A stretch of DNA of 64,000 nt, from NCBI RefSeq assembly GCF_963678635.1, contig NC_087067.1, forward strand, positions 14,089,018 through 14,153,017, read 5' to 3'. The stretch comes from Symsagittifera roscoffensis. Taxonomy: Eukaryota > Xenacoelomorpha > Acoela > Convolutidae. The notes under the pieces are model-generated. The model saw nothing but the letters and a program-made list of their open reading frames with translations. It made no database searches and was not told where the DNA came from. The position numbers were made by a program, and so were the translations under genes. This document shows positions 42,201 to 56,200 of this stretch, piece by piece. Position 1 is the first letter of the stretch, and every line of letters begins with the position of its first letter.

Positions 42201-44356
42201 TTAGATTATCTTTAGATGAATACTGAATTAAACTGCTTAAATGGCTCTACTTTTTGTAAAATGGGGTAAATTTTTACTGGGATTATTAACCTAGCTTTTT
42301 GAAGTTGAAACCGACTAACAGAAACTCACTATCCTAGTATTATGAAATAACTAGAATTAATTCTTTTGTTATCAGACCTATTTATTTTTTAAGGTGTAGC
42401 TCTCTCCTCAAGTCGCACCAGTGTTACTAGAAGAGACAATGGGGTCGCTTGATAGATCCCTTTGTTTCAATTAGTAAATAAATTACACGTCTCGGTTAAG
42501 TTATATCATAGATCTTATTCGATATGGTTCTAGAGTTAAACTGATATTTATATAAACAGATAAATTAAAAGGGTTGACAAAAAGTATAGATTATTTATAA
42601 AAGGATGAACAACTGTCTTAAACCAAAATAGGTAAGGTTACATTAATTTAAGTTGATGGAAAACATTAGTGTCTTACCTCTGTCAGTTCTGGAACCTTAT
42701 ATTTTTTTGTAAGTACTTTTTATTAAAAAGAAATTTAGCGATAAATAAAAAAAAATTAAAATAGTTCAACTCGACTGAGCCGGTTGGAAAATCAAAATTT
42801 CTGAAGATTCAGGTTGGTTTGTTTCTCAGCTTTTTGGCTGAGACAGATCTGCACCTGCAGTCTAGTCTTCAAACTTCTTTTTCCCCCTTTTCTTCATACT
42901 CTTGATGAAATTGACATTTGCAACTTATTGTTTTTTAGCATAAAAAATCAATAATTTAAAAGATCAGGGCAATTTATCATTTATGCACCTGCTTTTCCTA
43001 ATTCAAACTTAATGTCTTTTGTTAAGATCGTGATTGGATTGAGGACTTTGTCGCCGAGCTGTCTGTTTTTTAAGGCAAGGCAGGAAACCAGTCCGCCTAA
43101 CTGGCGACATTCTTGTTTTGAGTAACCAGGCTAAAAGCAGTAGAAAAAAGTGAGTCCGTTCTTGAAATAATTATTAAAATCGGAGGGTTATTTAAAATGT
43201 TAGAAAACTAAGTTAAACCGTAGGTTAGTGTAGTATTTGCAAGACTACATTACGAAACACTGAGGCAAGGGGAAAAATATCTAGAATTTGAGCTCACTGC
43301 GTCTAGTTTTGTAGACTGTTCAAAAAACTTAAAAAGTTTTTTTTTTTAAAGTCGGACACTGTCGCAAAAAACCACACCGTGCTCAAATGGCTCTTATCCA
43401 TTTTAGTCTCGCTGGGAAAATGTACGCTCTCTTGAACAATACGAACACAACTTGTAGAATTTAATTCTAATTCTAATTTTTAAAAACTAAATTATTTGAG
43501 AAAAACTAAGCTAGGACGACCTAATTGACAAATTAAGCTCTATAGCGATTCAAAAGATTACATTTTCTGATTGATATTTGCTTTCAGGGAAAAAAATTTG
43601 AAAAGTTTAAAAATGCAGCTCTTCTTTACTTCAAAAAAATATTCACGACCACTGGCTACTTGGTTGTAGTTTTATGTCCAGACTAATGCGACTAAGTTTT
43701 GGCACTTTCAGGCTATTGAGTCTAAATTTTTTTTTTTTTGATTTTTGATGTTGCGTGGTAAAAAAAAGGTCATGGCTTTTTGACGTTTTCGCCATTCGAT
43801 TGAATAATTCCTGTTTCAAAAGAACAAGATTTTGCTTCTTAATAAATTGCAAATTTTTGTGGTCAAATTTCTCCGTATCTATTGAAAATCTAGAGTTATT
43901 AGTTGTAGTATCAAGTTCTCGAAGCCATTAATGCTTACCTCCGAACTTCGTTTTTTGGTCTTTGATTGATACAATTTCCGATACACGGTCGCCTGGGAAA
44001 TTTTTTTTTGTATTTTGAGCTCAAAACGTTCAATTGGGTAGATTGCTTAGAACACTGTAAAAAAGACCATTCAAAATTTTGGACAATGTCTGAATTAAGC
44101 TGAGCGCAATCGATTTTGAGCTCAAAACGTTCAATTCGGTAGATTACTTAGAACACTGTAAAAAAGACCATTTAAAATTTTGGACAATGTCTGGATTAAG
44201 ATGTGCACAATCAATTTTTTCCCATTATATTTCTCCAGTCAGTCTTAGTTTCGCATAAAAAATGAGACAACATTTTTTAGGGGCTATTTGTTGTTAATGT
44301 GAGGGATGAAACTGTTAATATATGGAATGGCATGTTAGATAAAATTGAACTGGGAC
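39297..44356. repeat. R2 unit 2 (5.06 kb, internally deleted)
   Basis: Near-identical to unit 1 at an offset of 5581-5582 up to about 40428. About 517 bases corresponding to 34848-35364 are then missing, so the offset drops to about 5057. A smaller loss of ~27 bases near 40855 removes AACAACGTAATGGCC between GAGAG repeats. Confidence 0.85.
44013..44217. repeat. 101-bp minisatellite, two copies (R2 unit 2)
   Basis: Same two-copy arrangement as 38955-39160. Confidence 0.85.
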
Positions 44357-46844
44357 AAACCAATTAATAATATTAATTTTCTACATGATTCAAATTATAA
44401 CATTTTTTGATATTGGTTCTCCGGGAAAAAGTTTGAAAACTCAAATTTTGTAGTTCAATTTTTTGCAAAAAATTTTGGAGTATACCAGGACATTAATTGT
44501 AAATTTATAAATTGTATTTTTTGTGACTAATTTTGGAATTTTGAGACTTTTGCGACAAAAAATTAACAATTTTAGGCCGAGATGTTAATTATTCAGAAAA
44601 ATAGAATAGAGCAATTGCCAACCAAAATGTGTTCCGTATGACTGAAAAGTTCTTCGAGACAGGCGCATTTGAAGGAAAAGCAACCGCGATTAATTTAGCC
44701 GAAAAAAATTGGTAATTTTTGAACACACCGATTGGTAGAAAAAACATAGGAATCAGGCTGAAGTTAACTTGGCATAGAGGCTGTACAAACTCAAATTAAA
44801 TGTGCGACCAAAAAACGTCGTGAACTCACATTTTTTATAGCAATGTCCTCAGAATAAATTGAGAAACAAGAAAAAAATATAAATATTTAATGAAGTAATT
44901 TGACAGAGCAATTATGTAGCAAATTTTATTTTACTCATTTATACGACAAATTTAACGTTGACAAATCATGTTTTTTTGCCAAAAAATTTTTAAAGTCTAA
45001 AAAAATTTGATAATGAATTGAAAACAACTGCGATTTTTGATGATTTGAAAATTCTACCTATTTTAAATTTTCTGATTAACTTGGACTGTTTTTTAAACAA
45101 AGCAGGAAAAGAAATAGACAGTCACTGATCCGACAGAGCAATAAATAGTCAGATATTCATTTGCTATCAGCTCGACGACAAAAATTAGTAACTGCACTCG
45201 GGTTTTTTTTTTCTCTGCATATTTATCTAATTTTTTTTACCTAACTTCAAGTTTTGTGTCGCTTCGAGCTGAAGAAAAATGCGGCTATTTGGAGGTTTGG
45301 AAAGTTGACCAATTTGAATATTCAGTTTTCTGTTTGCCCTTTTATCTATAGCGTATTTAGTTGGGCTTATGTGGACCAAAGTTTGAGTAAATTTTTGACA
45401 ACTACGAGTTTTTAAATCTTAAATTGCCTATTTTGACCAAAAAGTTAAAATTTAGGTAAACTTGAAACTAACCTATGTTAATTGTGCTTATTTTGACCAA
45501 AATTGGGTACATTTTAGATTATTTACCAGTTTACCTTGCTTGAATGGTTTCATTTAAAAGAAAATTAGATTAACTTTAAATGAATACTAAATTAAACTGC
45601 TTAAATGGCTCTATTTTGAATAAAATGGGGTTATTTTTAGATTAACTTGAAGTTAATTTATCTTAAATGCTATTCTTTGGACCAGAAGGTTGTGAACTTT
45701 GGATTAAATTCTAGTTTAACTAGCCTAAATGCCTCCAATTCAACCAAAATTAAGTGAACTTTAGATTAATACAGAATCAAAATAGCTTAAATGGCTCTTT
45801 TTTGGCCAAAATTGGGTAAATTTTTGAGTTAATTTGGAGTTGATTTGTGTCAATTGTGCTTATTGGACTAAAAATGGGCAAAACTTTGTTAAAATGGGAG
45901 GTTATCTGGCTTAATTGAAATTTTTCTGAGATAGTTTGGGCAAAACTTTATTAAAATGGAAGTTTGCTTGGCCTAATTGGTCTCAATTTGAATTAAAATG
46001 GATTTATTTCTGCTAAAACGGAATTTTATCTAGCTTAATTGGACTTAATTTAACATAAATTGCCAAAACTCGGTAAAAATGGGAACTTTTCTAGCTTATT
46101 TTGACATATTTGAACAAAATTGGGTAAAATTTGGTTCAAATGGCAGTGTATTTAACTTACTCGGACTTATTTTGACTGAAATGTGGTAAACTTTTGCTAA
46201 AATTGGAATTTATTGAAATTTATTTGGACTTATTTGACTTAATTTGTACAAAATTAGTTAATTTTATACTAAACTAGCTTATTTTAGTATAATTTTATTG
46301 TAATTTTTATGTAAAGATTAACATAAATTCATTGAACTTCTCTCAATTTGGTGTTAGAAAAAAAAATTAGTCCAGAAAAACACAGCTTCTATTCCCTTCA
46401 ATAGAGAATGTAGATGGTTCCTTCCCTAATTTGGGCCAAAAAAACCTTCTCTGATGAGATAATTAGGTTTAGATTTGATTTTAGATTTGGTTAAAGGATT
46501 ATTTTCGCAAAAAGGTGAAAATAAAGTTAAGCACAAATGCACAATGAAGAATTCAGACTGAATCTCAATTTAGCACAGGTTTGATTGTGTAGATGATGGG
46601 TGAAAATAATTTATCGATCATTTAGAGTGCACTTAGATTGCATACAGGACCTCTTACCACTTTTTTAAGAATAAAATTTAAAGTTTTAATAAGTTTTTCG
46701 AGCTATTTCGGAATGTCTGATGAAAGGATAAAACCTTTAATAGTTTGGTTGACCTATGTATGAAAGACTATTTTATGTGAAAACTTTGTTAAAATCTCTA
46801 AATTAATTGTTTATACCAGCCGATTTGGTCAGAGAACGTTCACT
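44357..46844. repeat. R2 intervening modules
   Basis: Modules absent between units 1 and 2: a transposase-like remnant block (about 44560-44830), a long ~75-bp repeat block (45240-46330), and a block with TAGATGGTTCCTTCCCTAA (46350-46830). The last two recur around 51640-53240, 55100-55660 and 59080-60230. Confidence 0.75.
45240..46330. repeat. Degenerate ~75-bp repeat block, longest copy
   Basis: About a dozen or more degenerate copies built from GCTTAATTGG, TTATTTTGACCAAAATTGGG and AAAATGGGAGTTT-like phrases. Confidence 0.65.
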
Positions 46845-49800
46845 TTTCCTGCTTTTGAAATCGCCAACCAATTTAAGTTTTGCAGCAACGTTTGGATTCA
46901 GTTAATGATAGAAAAACAGCACCAAACTCAGACAGATCGAAGATTTTACTAGGGCAAAACTTTTTAACCAACATTTCTACTTAGGTTTGACACAATATAA
47001 ATACATAAATAAAAATTTATTTGAATTAAAAAATTCATTGCGTTTTCTCAACTATTGTCCTTGACTTCTCCTACTTTCTTATTGCTGAGTTCTCACAATC
47101 TACAGGACTGAGTCGCATATATTCAGCTTATAATCGCCAGTATTGTTTATTTAGAAATGAACTTTTTTCCAGCTTCTCTTGCTTTTTGCTCACAGAGCGT
47201 ATCCTGTCCTAAGATTTCAAAACGCAACAAAAGTCAGTTGATTTTATTCGCTTAATTCTTTATCAAACAAGCCCAAAAATGATTGCTACGTTATGTTGAA
47301 AACAGTCAACTAGTGTGATCAGAGACCAAAATCTAGTGTACAAGCTGAAAAATTGTTACCATGAAAACGTTTAGAAAAAAACAAGTTTTAAAAAGTTTGA
47401 TTTTTTTGGCGAAAAACAAAACAGACTACATTCATTTGAGTCTTTACCAAGCTAAATGTTTATTCGAATCGCAGCAAAGTCTGGTTCACCTATCATTTTT
47501 GTGACAAAAATTAACAATAATAAGCTTTAAACGCCTTGTAGGCTTATATGTCTTTTCATGTCTTTCTGTACCTTTTCATGGGAATGGGGATCTCAAACTT
47601 TAATCAATCTCAAACGCGTTTTTGTAAGTTTTTGATTTACTGTTAAGTTCGTTTCCATGCTCTTCTGTATAAAGGAGGTAGATTGCGTTTTTCAAAAACG
47701 TAAGTGTAATTAGTGTTAAAACTTGAATTTTTTCCAGCTTCAAAAAATGATTTCAGTTTCGCGAAAGGTAAAAATGAAGAATAAATACTTTTTTGAAACT
47801 AGATTTGAAGAAGAGTTTGAACAGCTTGAAGAAGACAAGCCTAGAAATTTTTAAAATTAATGTGAAATATTTATGTAGTGAGAACAACGTATTGGCTAAT
47901 TTTTCTGAGAGTTTTTTGAGCTGAACAGGACTGATTTTTTCCTGTCTTAAAAAATTCGTGTATACATGCATGCCTTTTTCTCTGAAAATTTCCTTCCCTC
48001 AATCATTGGGGGCCATACATCTTAATATTGAACCAATTAAAGCTCATTGTCTGATATCATATGCGTCGTGATTCGCACCTGCGATTGCTGGTCAAGTACC
48101 TCCTGAAAAAAAAAATTTCTCCAATATATTTAACAAATCTCTTGCTTCTTCATTTAGCTCTTTTCGAGAGCCAAACTTGGGTATGCGACTACTTTTGCCA
48201 TTTTTTGTTTTTTGTTTTCTTTGTTTCTTTTTTTTTCAGCTTTCAAAGTTATTGATAATTCTTTTTAAGCAGCATGGATTTATTGTTAAGTTGTTTTTAG
48301 TTTTGTATGGATTCGACGTAATAATTATTTTACAAAGTACCCGAGAGCGAAGCAACTAATTGTTCTTCTGGTTTATATTCTTTTGTTTGGAATGTAAAAG
48401 TGTTTCGACAAAATGATGATATGATCTTTTTCAGTGTTAGTAATGTACCAAAGAAATTTAGTAAATTTAATTCTTTTGTTACTAATGTGGGTTAAAGTTT
48501 ATAGATGAAATTTCAATTAAATCTGAATTTTATTTCTCTTGGTTTGGCTTTTGTGGACCAAAGTTTGAGTAAATTTTTGTAAATGTTTTGTCGCTTCGAG
48601 CTGAAAAAAAGAACTGCGGCTATTTGAAGGTTCGGAAAATTAACATATTTGAATATTCAGTTTTCTGTTTAGCCTATTATTTATAGCGTATTTACTTGGG
48701 CTTATGTGGACTAAAGTTTGAGTAAAGTTTTGACGAATAGGAGTTTTTTTTTAATCTTAAATGGCTTATTTTGACCAAAGAGTTAAAATTTAGGTAAACT
48801 TGAAGTTAACCTAATTTAATTGTCCTAAATTGGGTAAATTGTAGATTATTTTCCAGTTTACCTAGCTTGAATGGTTTCATTTTAACCAAAATTAGATTAT
48901 CTTTAGATGAATACTGAATTAAACTGCTTAAATGGCTCTACTTTGTATAAAATGGGGTAATTTTTTACTGGGATTATTAACCTAGCTTTTTGAAGTTGAA
49001 ACCGACTAACAGAAACTCACTATCCTAATATTATGAAATAACTAGAATCTATTCTTTTGTTATCAGACCTATTTATTTTTTAAGGTGTAGCTCTCTGCTC
49101 AAGTCAAACCAGTTTTACTAGAAGAAACAATGGGGTCGCTTGATAGATCCCTTTGTCTCAATTAGTAAATAAATTACACGTCTCGATTAAGTTCTATCAT
49201 AGATCTTATTCGATCTGGTTCTAGAGTTAAACTGATATTTATATAAACAAATAAATTAAAAGAGTTGACTAAAAGTATAGAACATTTATAAAAGGATGAA
49301 CAACTGTCTTAAACCGAAATAGGTTTGGAGTACTTAGGTTAAGTTACATTAATTTAAGTTGATAGAAAAAATTAATTTCTTACCTCTGTCAGTTCTGGAA
49401 CCTTACATTTTTTAAAGTACTTTTTATTTAGAAAGAAATTTAGCGATAAATGAAAATTTAAAATAGTTCAACTCGACTGAGCCGTCGTGAAACTCAAAAT
49501 TTCTGAAGATTCAAGTTGGTTTGTTTCTCAGCTTTTTGGCTGAGACATATCTTCACCTGCTGTCTAGGCTTCAAACTTCTTTTTCCCCTTTTTACCCTTG
49601 ATGAAATTGACATTTGCAACTTGTTGTTTTTTAGCATAGAAAATCAATAATTTAAAAGATCAGGGCAATTTATCATTTATGCACCTGCTTTTCCTAATTT
49701 AAATTTAATGTCTTTTGTTAAGATCGCGAATGGATGGGGGACTTTGTCGCCGAGCTGTCTGTTTTTTAAGGCAAGGCAGTAAACCCGTCGGCCTAACTGG

Positions 49801-50689
49801 CGACATTCTTGTTTTGAGTAATCAAGCTAAAAGCAGTAGAAAAAAATGAGTCCGTTCTTGAAATGATTATTGAAATCGTAGGGTTATTTAAAATCTTAGA
49901 AAACTAAGACTAACAGCAAGACTACATTACGAAACACTGAAGCAAGGGGAAAAATATCTAGAATTTGAGCTCACTGCGTCTAGTTTTGTAGACTGTTCAA
50001 AAAACGTAAAAAGTTTTTTTTTTAAAGTCGGACACTGTCGCAAAAAAACCACACCGTGCTCAAATGGTTCTTATCCATTTTAGTCTCGCTGGGAAAATGT
50101 ACGCTCTCTTGAACAATAAGAGCACAATTTGTAGAATTTAATTCTTATTCTAATTTTTAAAAACTAAATTATTTGAGAAAAATTAAGCTAGGACGACCTA
50201 ATTGACAAATTTAAGCTCTATAGCGATTCAAAAGATTACATTTTCTGATTGATCTTTGCTTTCAGGGAAAAAGTTTGAATATTTTAAATATATAGCTTTT
50301 CTTTACTTCAAAAAAAATTATTCACGACCACTTGCGACTTGGTTGTAGTTTTATGTCCAGACTAATGCGACTATGTTTTGGCACTTTCAGTCTATTGCGT
50401 CTAAAATTTTTTTTTTGATTTTTGATGTTGCGTGGCAAAAAAAATGTCATGGCTTTTTTGACGTTTTCGCCATTCGATTGAATAATTCCTGTTTCAAAAG
50501 AACAAGATTTTGCTTCTTAATAAATTGCAAATTTTTGTGGTCAAATTTCTCCGTATCTATTGAAAATCTAGAGTTATTAGTTGTAGTATCAAGTTCTCGA
50601 AGCCATTAATGCTTACCTCCGAACTTCGTTTTTTGGTCTTTGATTGATACAATTTCCGATACACGGTCGCCTGGGAAATTTTTTTTGTA

Positions 50690-50995
50690 TTTTGAGCTCA
50701 AAACGTTGAATTCGCTAGATTGCTTAGAACACTGTAAAAAAGACCATTTAAAATTTTGGACAATGTCTGAAATAAGCTGTGCGCAATCGATTTTGAGCTC
50801 AAAATGTTCAATTGGGTAGATTGCTTAGAACACTGCAAAAAAAGATCATTCAAAATTTTGGAAAATGTCTGAATTAAGCTGTGCGCAATCGATTTTGAGC
50901 TCAAAACGTTCAATTTGGTTGATTACTTAGAACACTGTAAAAAAGACCATTTAAAAATTTGGACAATGTCTGAAATAAGCTGTGCACAATCGATT
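50690..50995. repeat. 101-bp minisatellite, three copies (R2 unit 3)
   Basis: TTTTGAGCTCAAAA starts at about 50692, 50793 and 50893. One copy more than units 1 and 2. Confidence 0.85.
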
Positions 50996-51769
50996 TTTTC
51001 CCATTATATTTCTCCAGGCAATCTTAGTTTCGCATAAAAAATGAGACAACATTTTTTAGGGGCTATTTGTTGTTAATGTGAGGGATGAAACTGTTAATAT
51101 ATGGAATGGCATGTTAAATAAACTCGAACTGGGACAAACCAGTTTAAAATATTAATTTTCTACATGATTCAAATTATAACATTTTTTGATATTGGTTCTC
51201 CGGGAGAAAATTTGAAAACTCAATATTTGTAGTTCAATTTTTTTGAAAAATTTTTGGAGTATACCAGGACAATAATTGTAAATTTATATATTGTTTTTTT
51301 TGTGACTAATTTTGGAATTTTGAGACTTTTGCGACAAAAAATCAACAATTTTAGGCCGAGATGTTAATTATTCAGAAAAATAGAATAGATTAATTGCCAA
51401 CCAAACTGTGTTCCGTATGATAATGAATTGAAAACAACTGCGATTTTTGATGATTTGAAAATTCTACCTATTTTAGATTTTCTGATTAACTTGGACTGTT
51501 TTTTAAACAAAGCAGGAAAAGAAATAGACAGTCACTGATCCGACAGAGCAATAAATAGTCAGATATTCATTTGCTATCAGCTCGACGACAAAAATTAGTA
51601 ACTGCACTCGGGTTCTTTTTTTCTCTGCATATTTATCTAATTTTTTTAACCTAACTTCAAGTTTTGTGTCGCTTCGAGCTGAAAAAATGCGGCTATTTGG
51701 AGGTTTGGAAAGTTGACCAATTTGAATATTCAGTTTTGTGTTTGCCCTTTTATCTAGAGCGTATTTAGT

Positions 51770-52720
51770 TGGGCTTATGTGGACCAAAATTTGAGTAAAT
51801 TTTTGACAACTACGAGTTTTTAAATCTTAAATTGCCTATTTTGACCAAAGAGTTAAAATTTAGGTAAACTTGAATTTAACCTATGTTAATTGTGCTTATT
51901 TTGATCAAAATTGGGTACATTTTAGATTATTTACCAGTTTACCTTGCTTGAATGGTTTCATTTTAAAGAAAATTAGATTAACTTTAAATGAATACTAAAT
52001 TAAACTGCTTAAATGGCTCTATTTTGAATAAAATGGGGTTATTTTTAGATTAACTTGAAGTTAATTTATCTTAAATGCTATTCTTTGGACCAGAAGGTTG
52101 TGAACTTTGGATTAAATTCTAGTTTAACTAGCCTAAATGCCTTCAATTCAACCAAAATTAAGTGAACTTTAGATTAATACAGAATCAAAATAGCTTAAAT
52201 GGCTCTTTTTTGGCCAAAATTGGGTAAATTTTTGAGTTAATTTGGAGTTTATTTGTGTCAATTGTGCTTATTGGATAAAAATGGGCAAAACTTTGTTATA
52301 ATGGGAGGTTATCTGGCTTAATTGAAATTTTTCTGAGATAGTTTGGGCAAAACTTTATTAAAATGGAAGTTTGCTTGGCCTAATTGGTCTCAATTTGAAT
52401 TAAATTGGATATATTTCTGCTAAAACGGAATTTTATCTAGCTTAATTGGACTTAATTTAACATAAATTGCCAAAACTCGGTAAAAATGGGAACTTTTCTA
52501 GCTTATTTTGACATATTGTGATTAAAATTGGGTAAAATTTGGTTCAAATGGCAGTGTATTTAACTTACTCGGACTTATTTTGACTGAAATGTGGGAAACT
52601 TTTGCTAAAATTGGAAATTATTGAAATTTAATTGGACTTATTTGACTTAAATTGTACAAAATTAGTTAATTTTATAATAAACTAGCTTATTTTAGTATAC
52701 TTCTATTGTAATTTTTATAA
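51770..52720. repeat. Degenerate ~75-bp repeat block in R2 unit 3
   Basis: Collinear with 45370-46290 with scattered substitutions. Confidence 0.65.
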
Positions 52721-53248
52721 AAAGATTAACATAAATTCGTTGAATTTCTCTCAATTTGTAGTTAGAAAAAAAAAATAGTCCCAAAAAACACAGCTTCTAT
52801 TCCCTTCTTTAGAAAATGTAGATGGTTCCTTCCCTAATTTGGGCCAAAAAAAACTTCTCTGATGAGATAATTAGGTTTAGATTTGACTTAAGCTAGGTTA
52901 AAGGATTATCTTCGCAAAAAGGTGAAAATAAAGTTAAGCACAAATTCACAATGAAGAATTCAGACTGAATCTCAATTTAGCACAGGTTTGATTGTGTAGA
53001 TGATGGGTGAAATTAATTTATCGATCATTTAGAGTGCACTTAGATTGCATACAGGACCTCTTACCTTTTTTTAAGAATCAATTTAAAGTTTTAATAAATT
53101 TTTCGAGCTATTTCGGAATGTCTGATGAAAGGATAAAACTGTTAATAGTTTGGTTGACCTATGTATGAAAGACTATTTTATGTGAAAACCTTATTATTAA
53201 AATCTCTAAATTAATTGTTTATACCAGCCGATTTGGTCAGAGAACGTT

Positions 53249-56200
53249 CACTTTTCCTGCTTTTGATATCGCCAACCAATTTAAATTTTGCAGCAACGTT
53301 TGGATTCAGTTATTGATAGAAAAACAACACTAAACTCAGACAGATCGAAGATTTTACTAGGTTAAAACTCTTAACAAACATTTTTACTTAAGTTTGACAC
53401 AAGAGAAATACATAAATAAAAATTTAATTAAATAAAAAACTTCATTGCGTTTTCTCAACTATTGTCCTTGACTTCTCCTACTTTCTTATTGCTGAGTTCT
53501 CACTATCTGCAGGACTGAGTCGCATATATTCAGCTTATAATTGCCAATATTATCGTTTTAGAAATACATTTTTTTCCAGCTTGTCTTGCTTTTTGCTCAC
53601 AGAGCGTATCCTGTCCTAAGATTGCAAAACGCAACAAAAGACAGTTGATTTTATTCGCTTAATTCCTTATCAAACAAGCCAAAAATGATTGCAACGTTAT
53701 GTTGAAAAAAGTCAACTAGTGTGATCAGAGACCAAAATCTAGTGTACAAGCTGAAAAATTGTTACCATGAAAACTTTTAGAAAAAAAAACAAGTTTTAAA
53801 AAGTTAGATTTTTTTGTCGGAAAACAAAACAGACTACAATCATTTGAGTCTTTACCAAGCTAAACGTTTATTCGAAGAGCAGCAAAGTCTGGTTCACCTA
53901 TCATTTTTGTGACAAAATTTAACAATAATAAGCTTTAAATGCCTTGTAAGGCTTTTATGTCTTTTCATATCTTTCTGTTCCTTTTCTTGTGAATGGGGAT
54001 CTCAAACTTTTTCAATCTCAAACGCGTTTTTGTAAGTTTTTGATTCACGGTTAAGTTCGTTTCCATGCTCTTCTGTATAAAGGAGGTAAATTGCGTGTCT
54101 CAAAAACGTAAGTGTAATTAGTGTTAAGACTTGAATTTTTTCCAGCTTCAAAAAATGTTTTCAGTTTCGCGAAAGGTAAAAATAAGAATAAATACTTTTT
54201 TGAAACTAGATCTGAAGAAGAGTTTGAACAGCTTGAAGAAGACAAGTCTAGAAATTTTTAACAATAATATGAAATATTTATGTAGTGAGAACAACGTAAT
54301 GGCTAATTTTTCTGAGAGTTTTTTGAGCTGAACAGGACTGATTTTTTCCTGTCTTAAAAATTTCGTGTATACATGCATGCCTTTTTCTCTAAAAAATTTC
54401 ATTCCCTCAACCATTGGGGGCCATACATCTTAATATTGAACCAATTAAAGCTCATTGTCTGTTATCATATGCGTCGTGATTCGCACCTGCGACTGCTGTT
54501 CAAGTACCTCCTGAAAAAAAAGTTTTCTCCAATATATTTAAAAATTCTCTTGCTTCTTCATTTAGGTCTTTTCGAGAGCCAAATCTAGGTATGCGACTAC
54601 TTTTGCCAATTTTTTGTTTTTTGATTTCTTTGTTTCTTTTTTTTTCAGCTTTCAAAGTTATTGATATTTCTTTCAAAAAGCATGAATTTATTGTTAAGTT
54701 GTATTTAGTTTTGAATGGAATCGACGTAATATTTATTTTACAAAGTATCTGAGAGCGAGGCAATTAATCTTTCTTCTGGTTTTCAATCTTTTGTTTGGTA
54801 TGTAGGAGTGTTTCGACAAATTGATGATATGCTCTTTTTCAGTGTTAGTAGTGTACCAAAGAATTTTAGTAAATTTAATTCTTTTGTTACGTTGTAATTT
54901 TTAAGTGCAAAAGAATTTTTTTGAATATGTTAACATGAATTTTTCTCATAATCAAGTTTGTTCGTAATTTCAATTAACGCTTTTTTACTGTGATTAATTT
55001 GATTTTTTGAAAAAAATTGGTTTAGGTTCAGCATTTTTCGTATTTCAATAGCAAATTGTGACAAAATGGATAGAAATTGGTTACGGAAATTTATCTAGCT
55101 TAATTTAACTAGCTCATTTTAGTATACTTTTATTGTAATTTTTATGTAACAATTAACATAAATTGAACTTCTCTCAATTTGGTGTTCGAAAAAAAATAGT
55201 CCAAAAAACACAGCTCATATTCCCTTCTTTGGAGAATGTAGATGGTTCCTTCCCTAATTTGGGCCAAAAAATCCTTCTCTGATGAGATAATTAGGTTAAG
55301 ATTTGACTTAAGCTAGGGTAAAGGATTATCTTCGCAAAAAGGTGAAAATAAAATTAAAAACAAATGCACAATGAAGAATTGAGACTGAATCTCAATTTAG
55401 CGCAGACTTGTTTTAGTAGATGAAGGGTGAAATTAACTTGTCGATCTATTAGAGTGCACTACAGGACCTCTTACCACTTTTTACGAATAAATTTAAAGTT
55501 TTAATTAATAAGTTTTTCGAGCACTTTCGGAATGTCTGATGAAAGGATAAAACTGTTAATAGTTCGGTTAACCTATGTATGAAAGGCTATTTTATGTGAA
55601 AATTTTGTTAAAATCTCTAAATTAATTGTTTTACCAGCCGATTTGGTCAGAGAACGTTTACTTTTATTAAGTGAATAGTAGTTATAATAATAATGAATTA
55701 AAAAATTATGAAATAAAGTTAGCAGCAAGCTGTCTCTATCAAAAACTATCTGGCAATAGCGCGGTCAATTAGATTGCTGGCCTTAAAGTTAGATAAAATC
55801 TGTCTCTAGCTTCTTGAAGTTAAAAACCGACTAACAGAAACTCAATATCCTAATATTTTGCGATAACTAGAATTAATTTTTTTGTTATCAGAACTAAATA
55901 TTTTTTTAAGGTGTAGCTCTCTGCTCAAGTCACACCAGTTTTATTAAAAGAGACAATGGGGTCGCTTGATAGATTCCTTTGTTTCAATTAGTAAATAAAT
56001 TACAAGTCTCGGTTAAGTTATATCTTAGATCATATTCGATCTGGTTCTAGAGTTAAACTGATATTTATATAAACAGATAAATTAAAAGATTTGACTAAAA
56101 AGTATAGATTCTTTATAAAAAGATGAACAACTATCTTAAACCGAAATAGGTTTGGGGTACTTAGGATAAAATACATGAATTTAAGTTGATAGAAAACATT

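Larger units (their letters stand above)
46845..53248. repeat. R2 unit 3 (6.40 kb)
   Basis: Begins CTGCTTTTGAAATCGCCAAC and repeats from 53249. It contains all modules, including three minisatellite copies (50690-50995) and a long ~75-bp block (51770-52720), but lacks the ~700-bp end of the K module present in unit 2. Confidence 0.8.
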
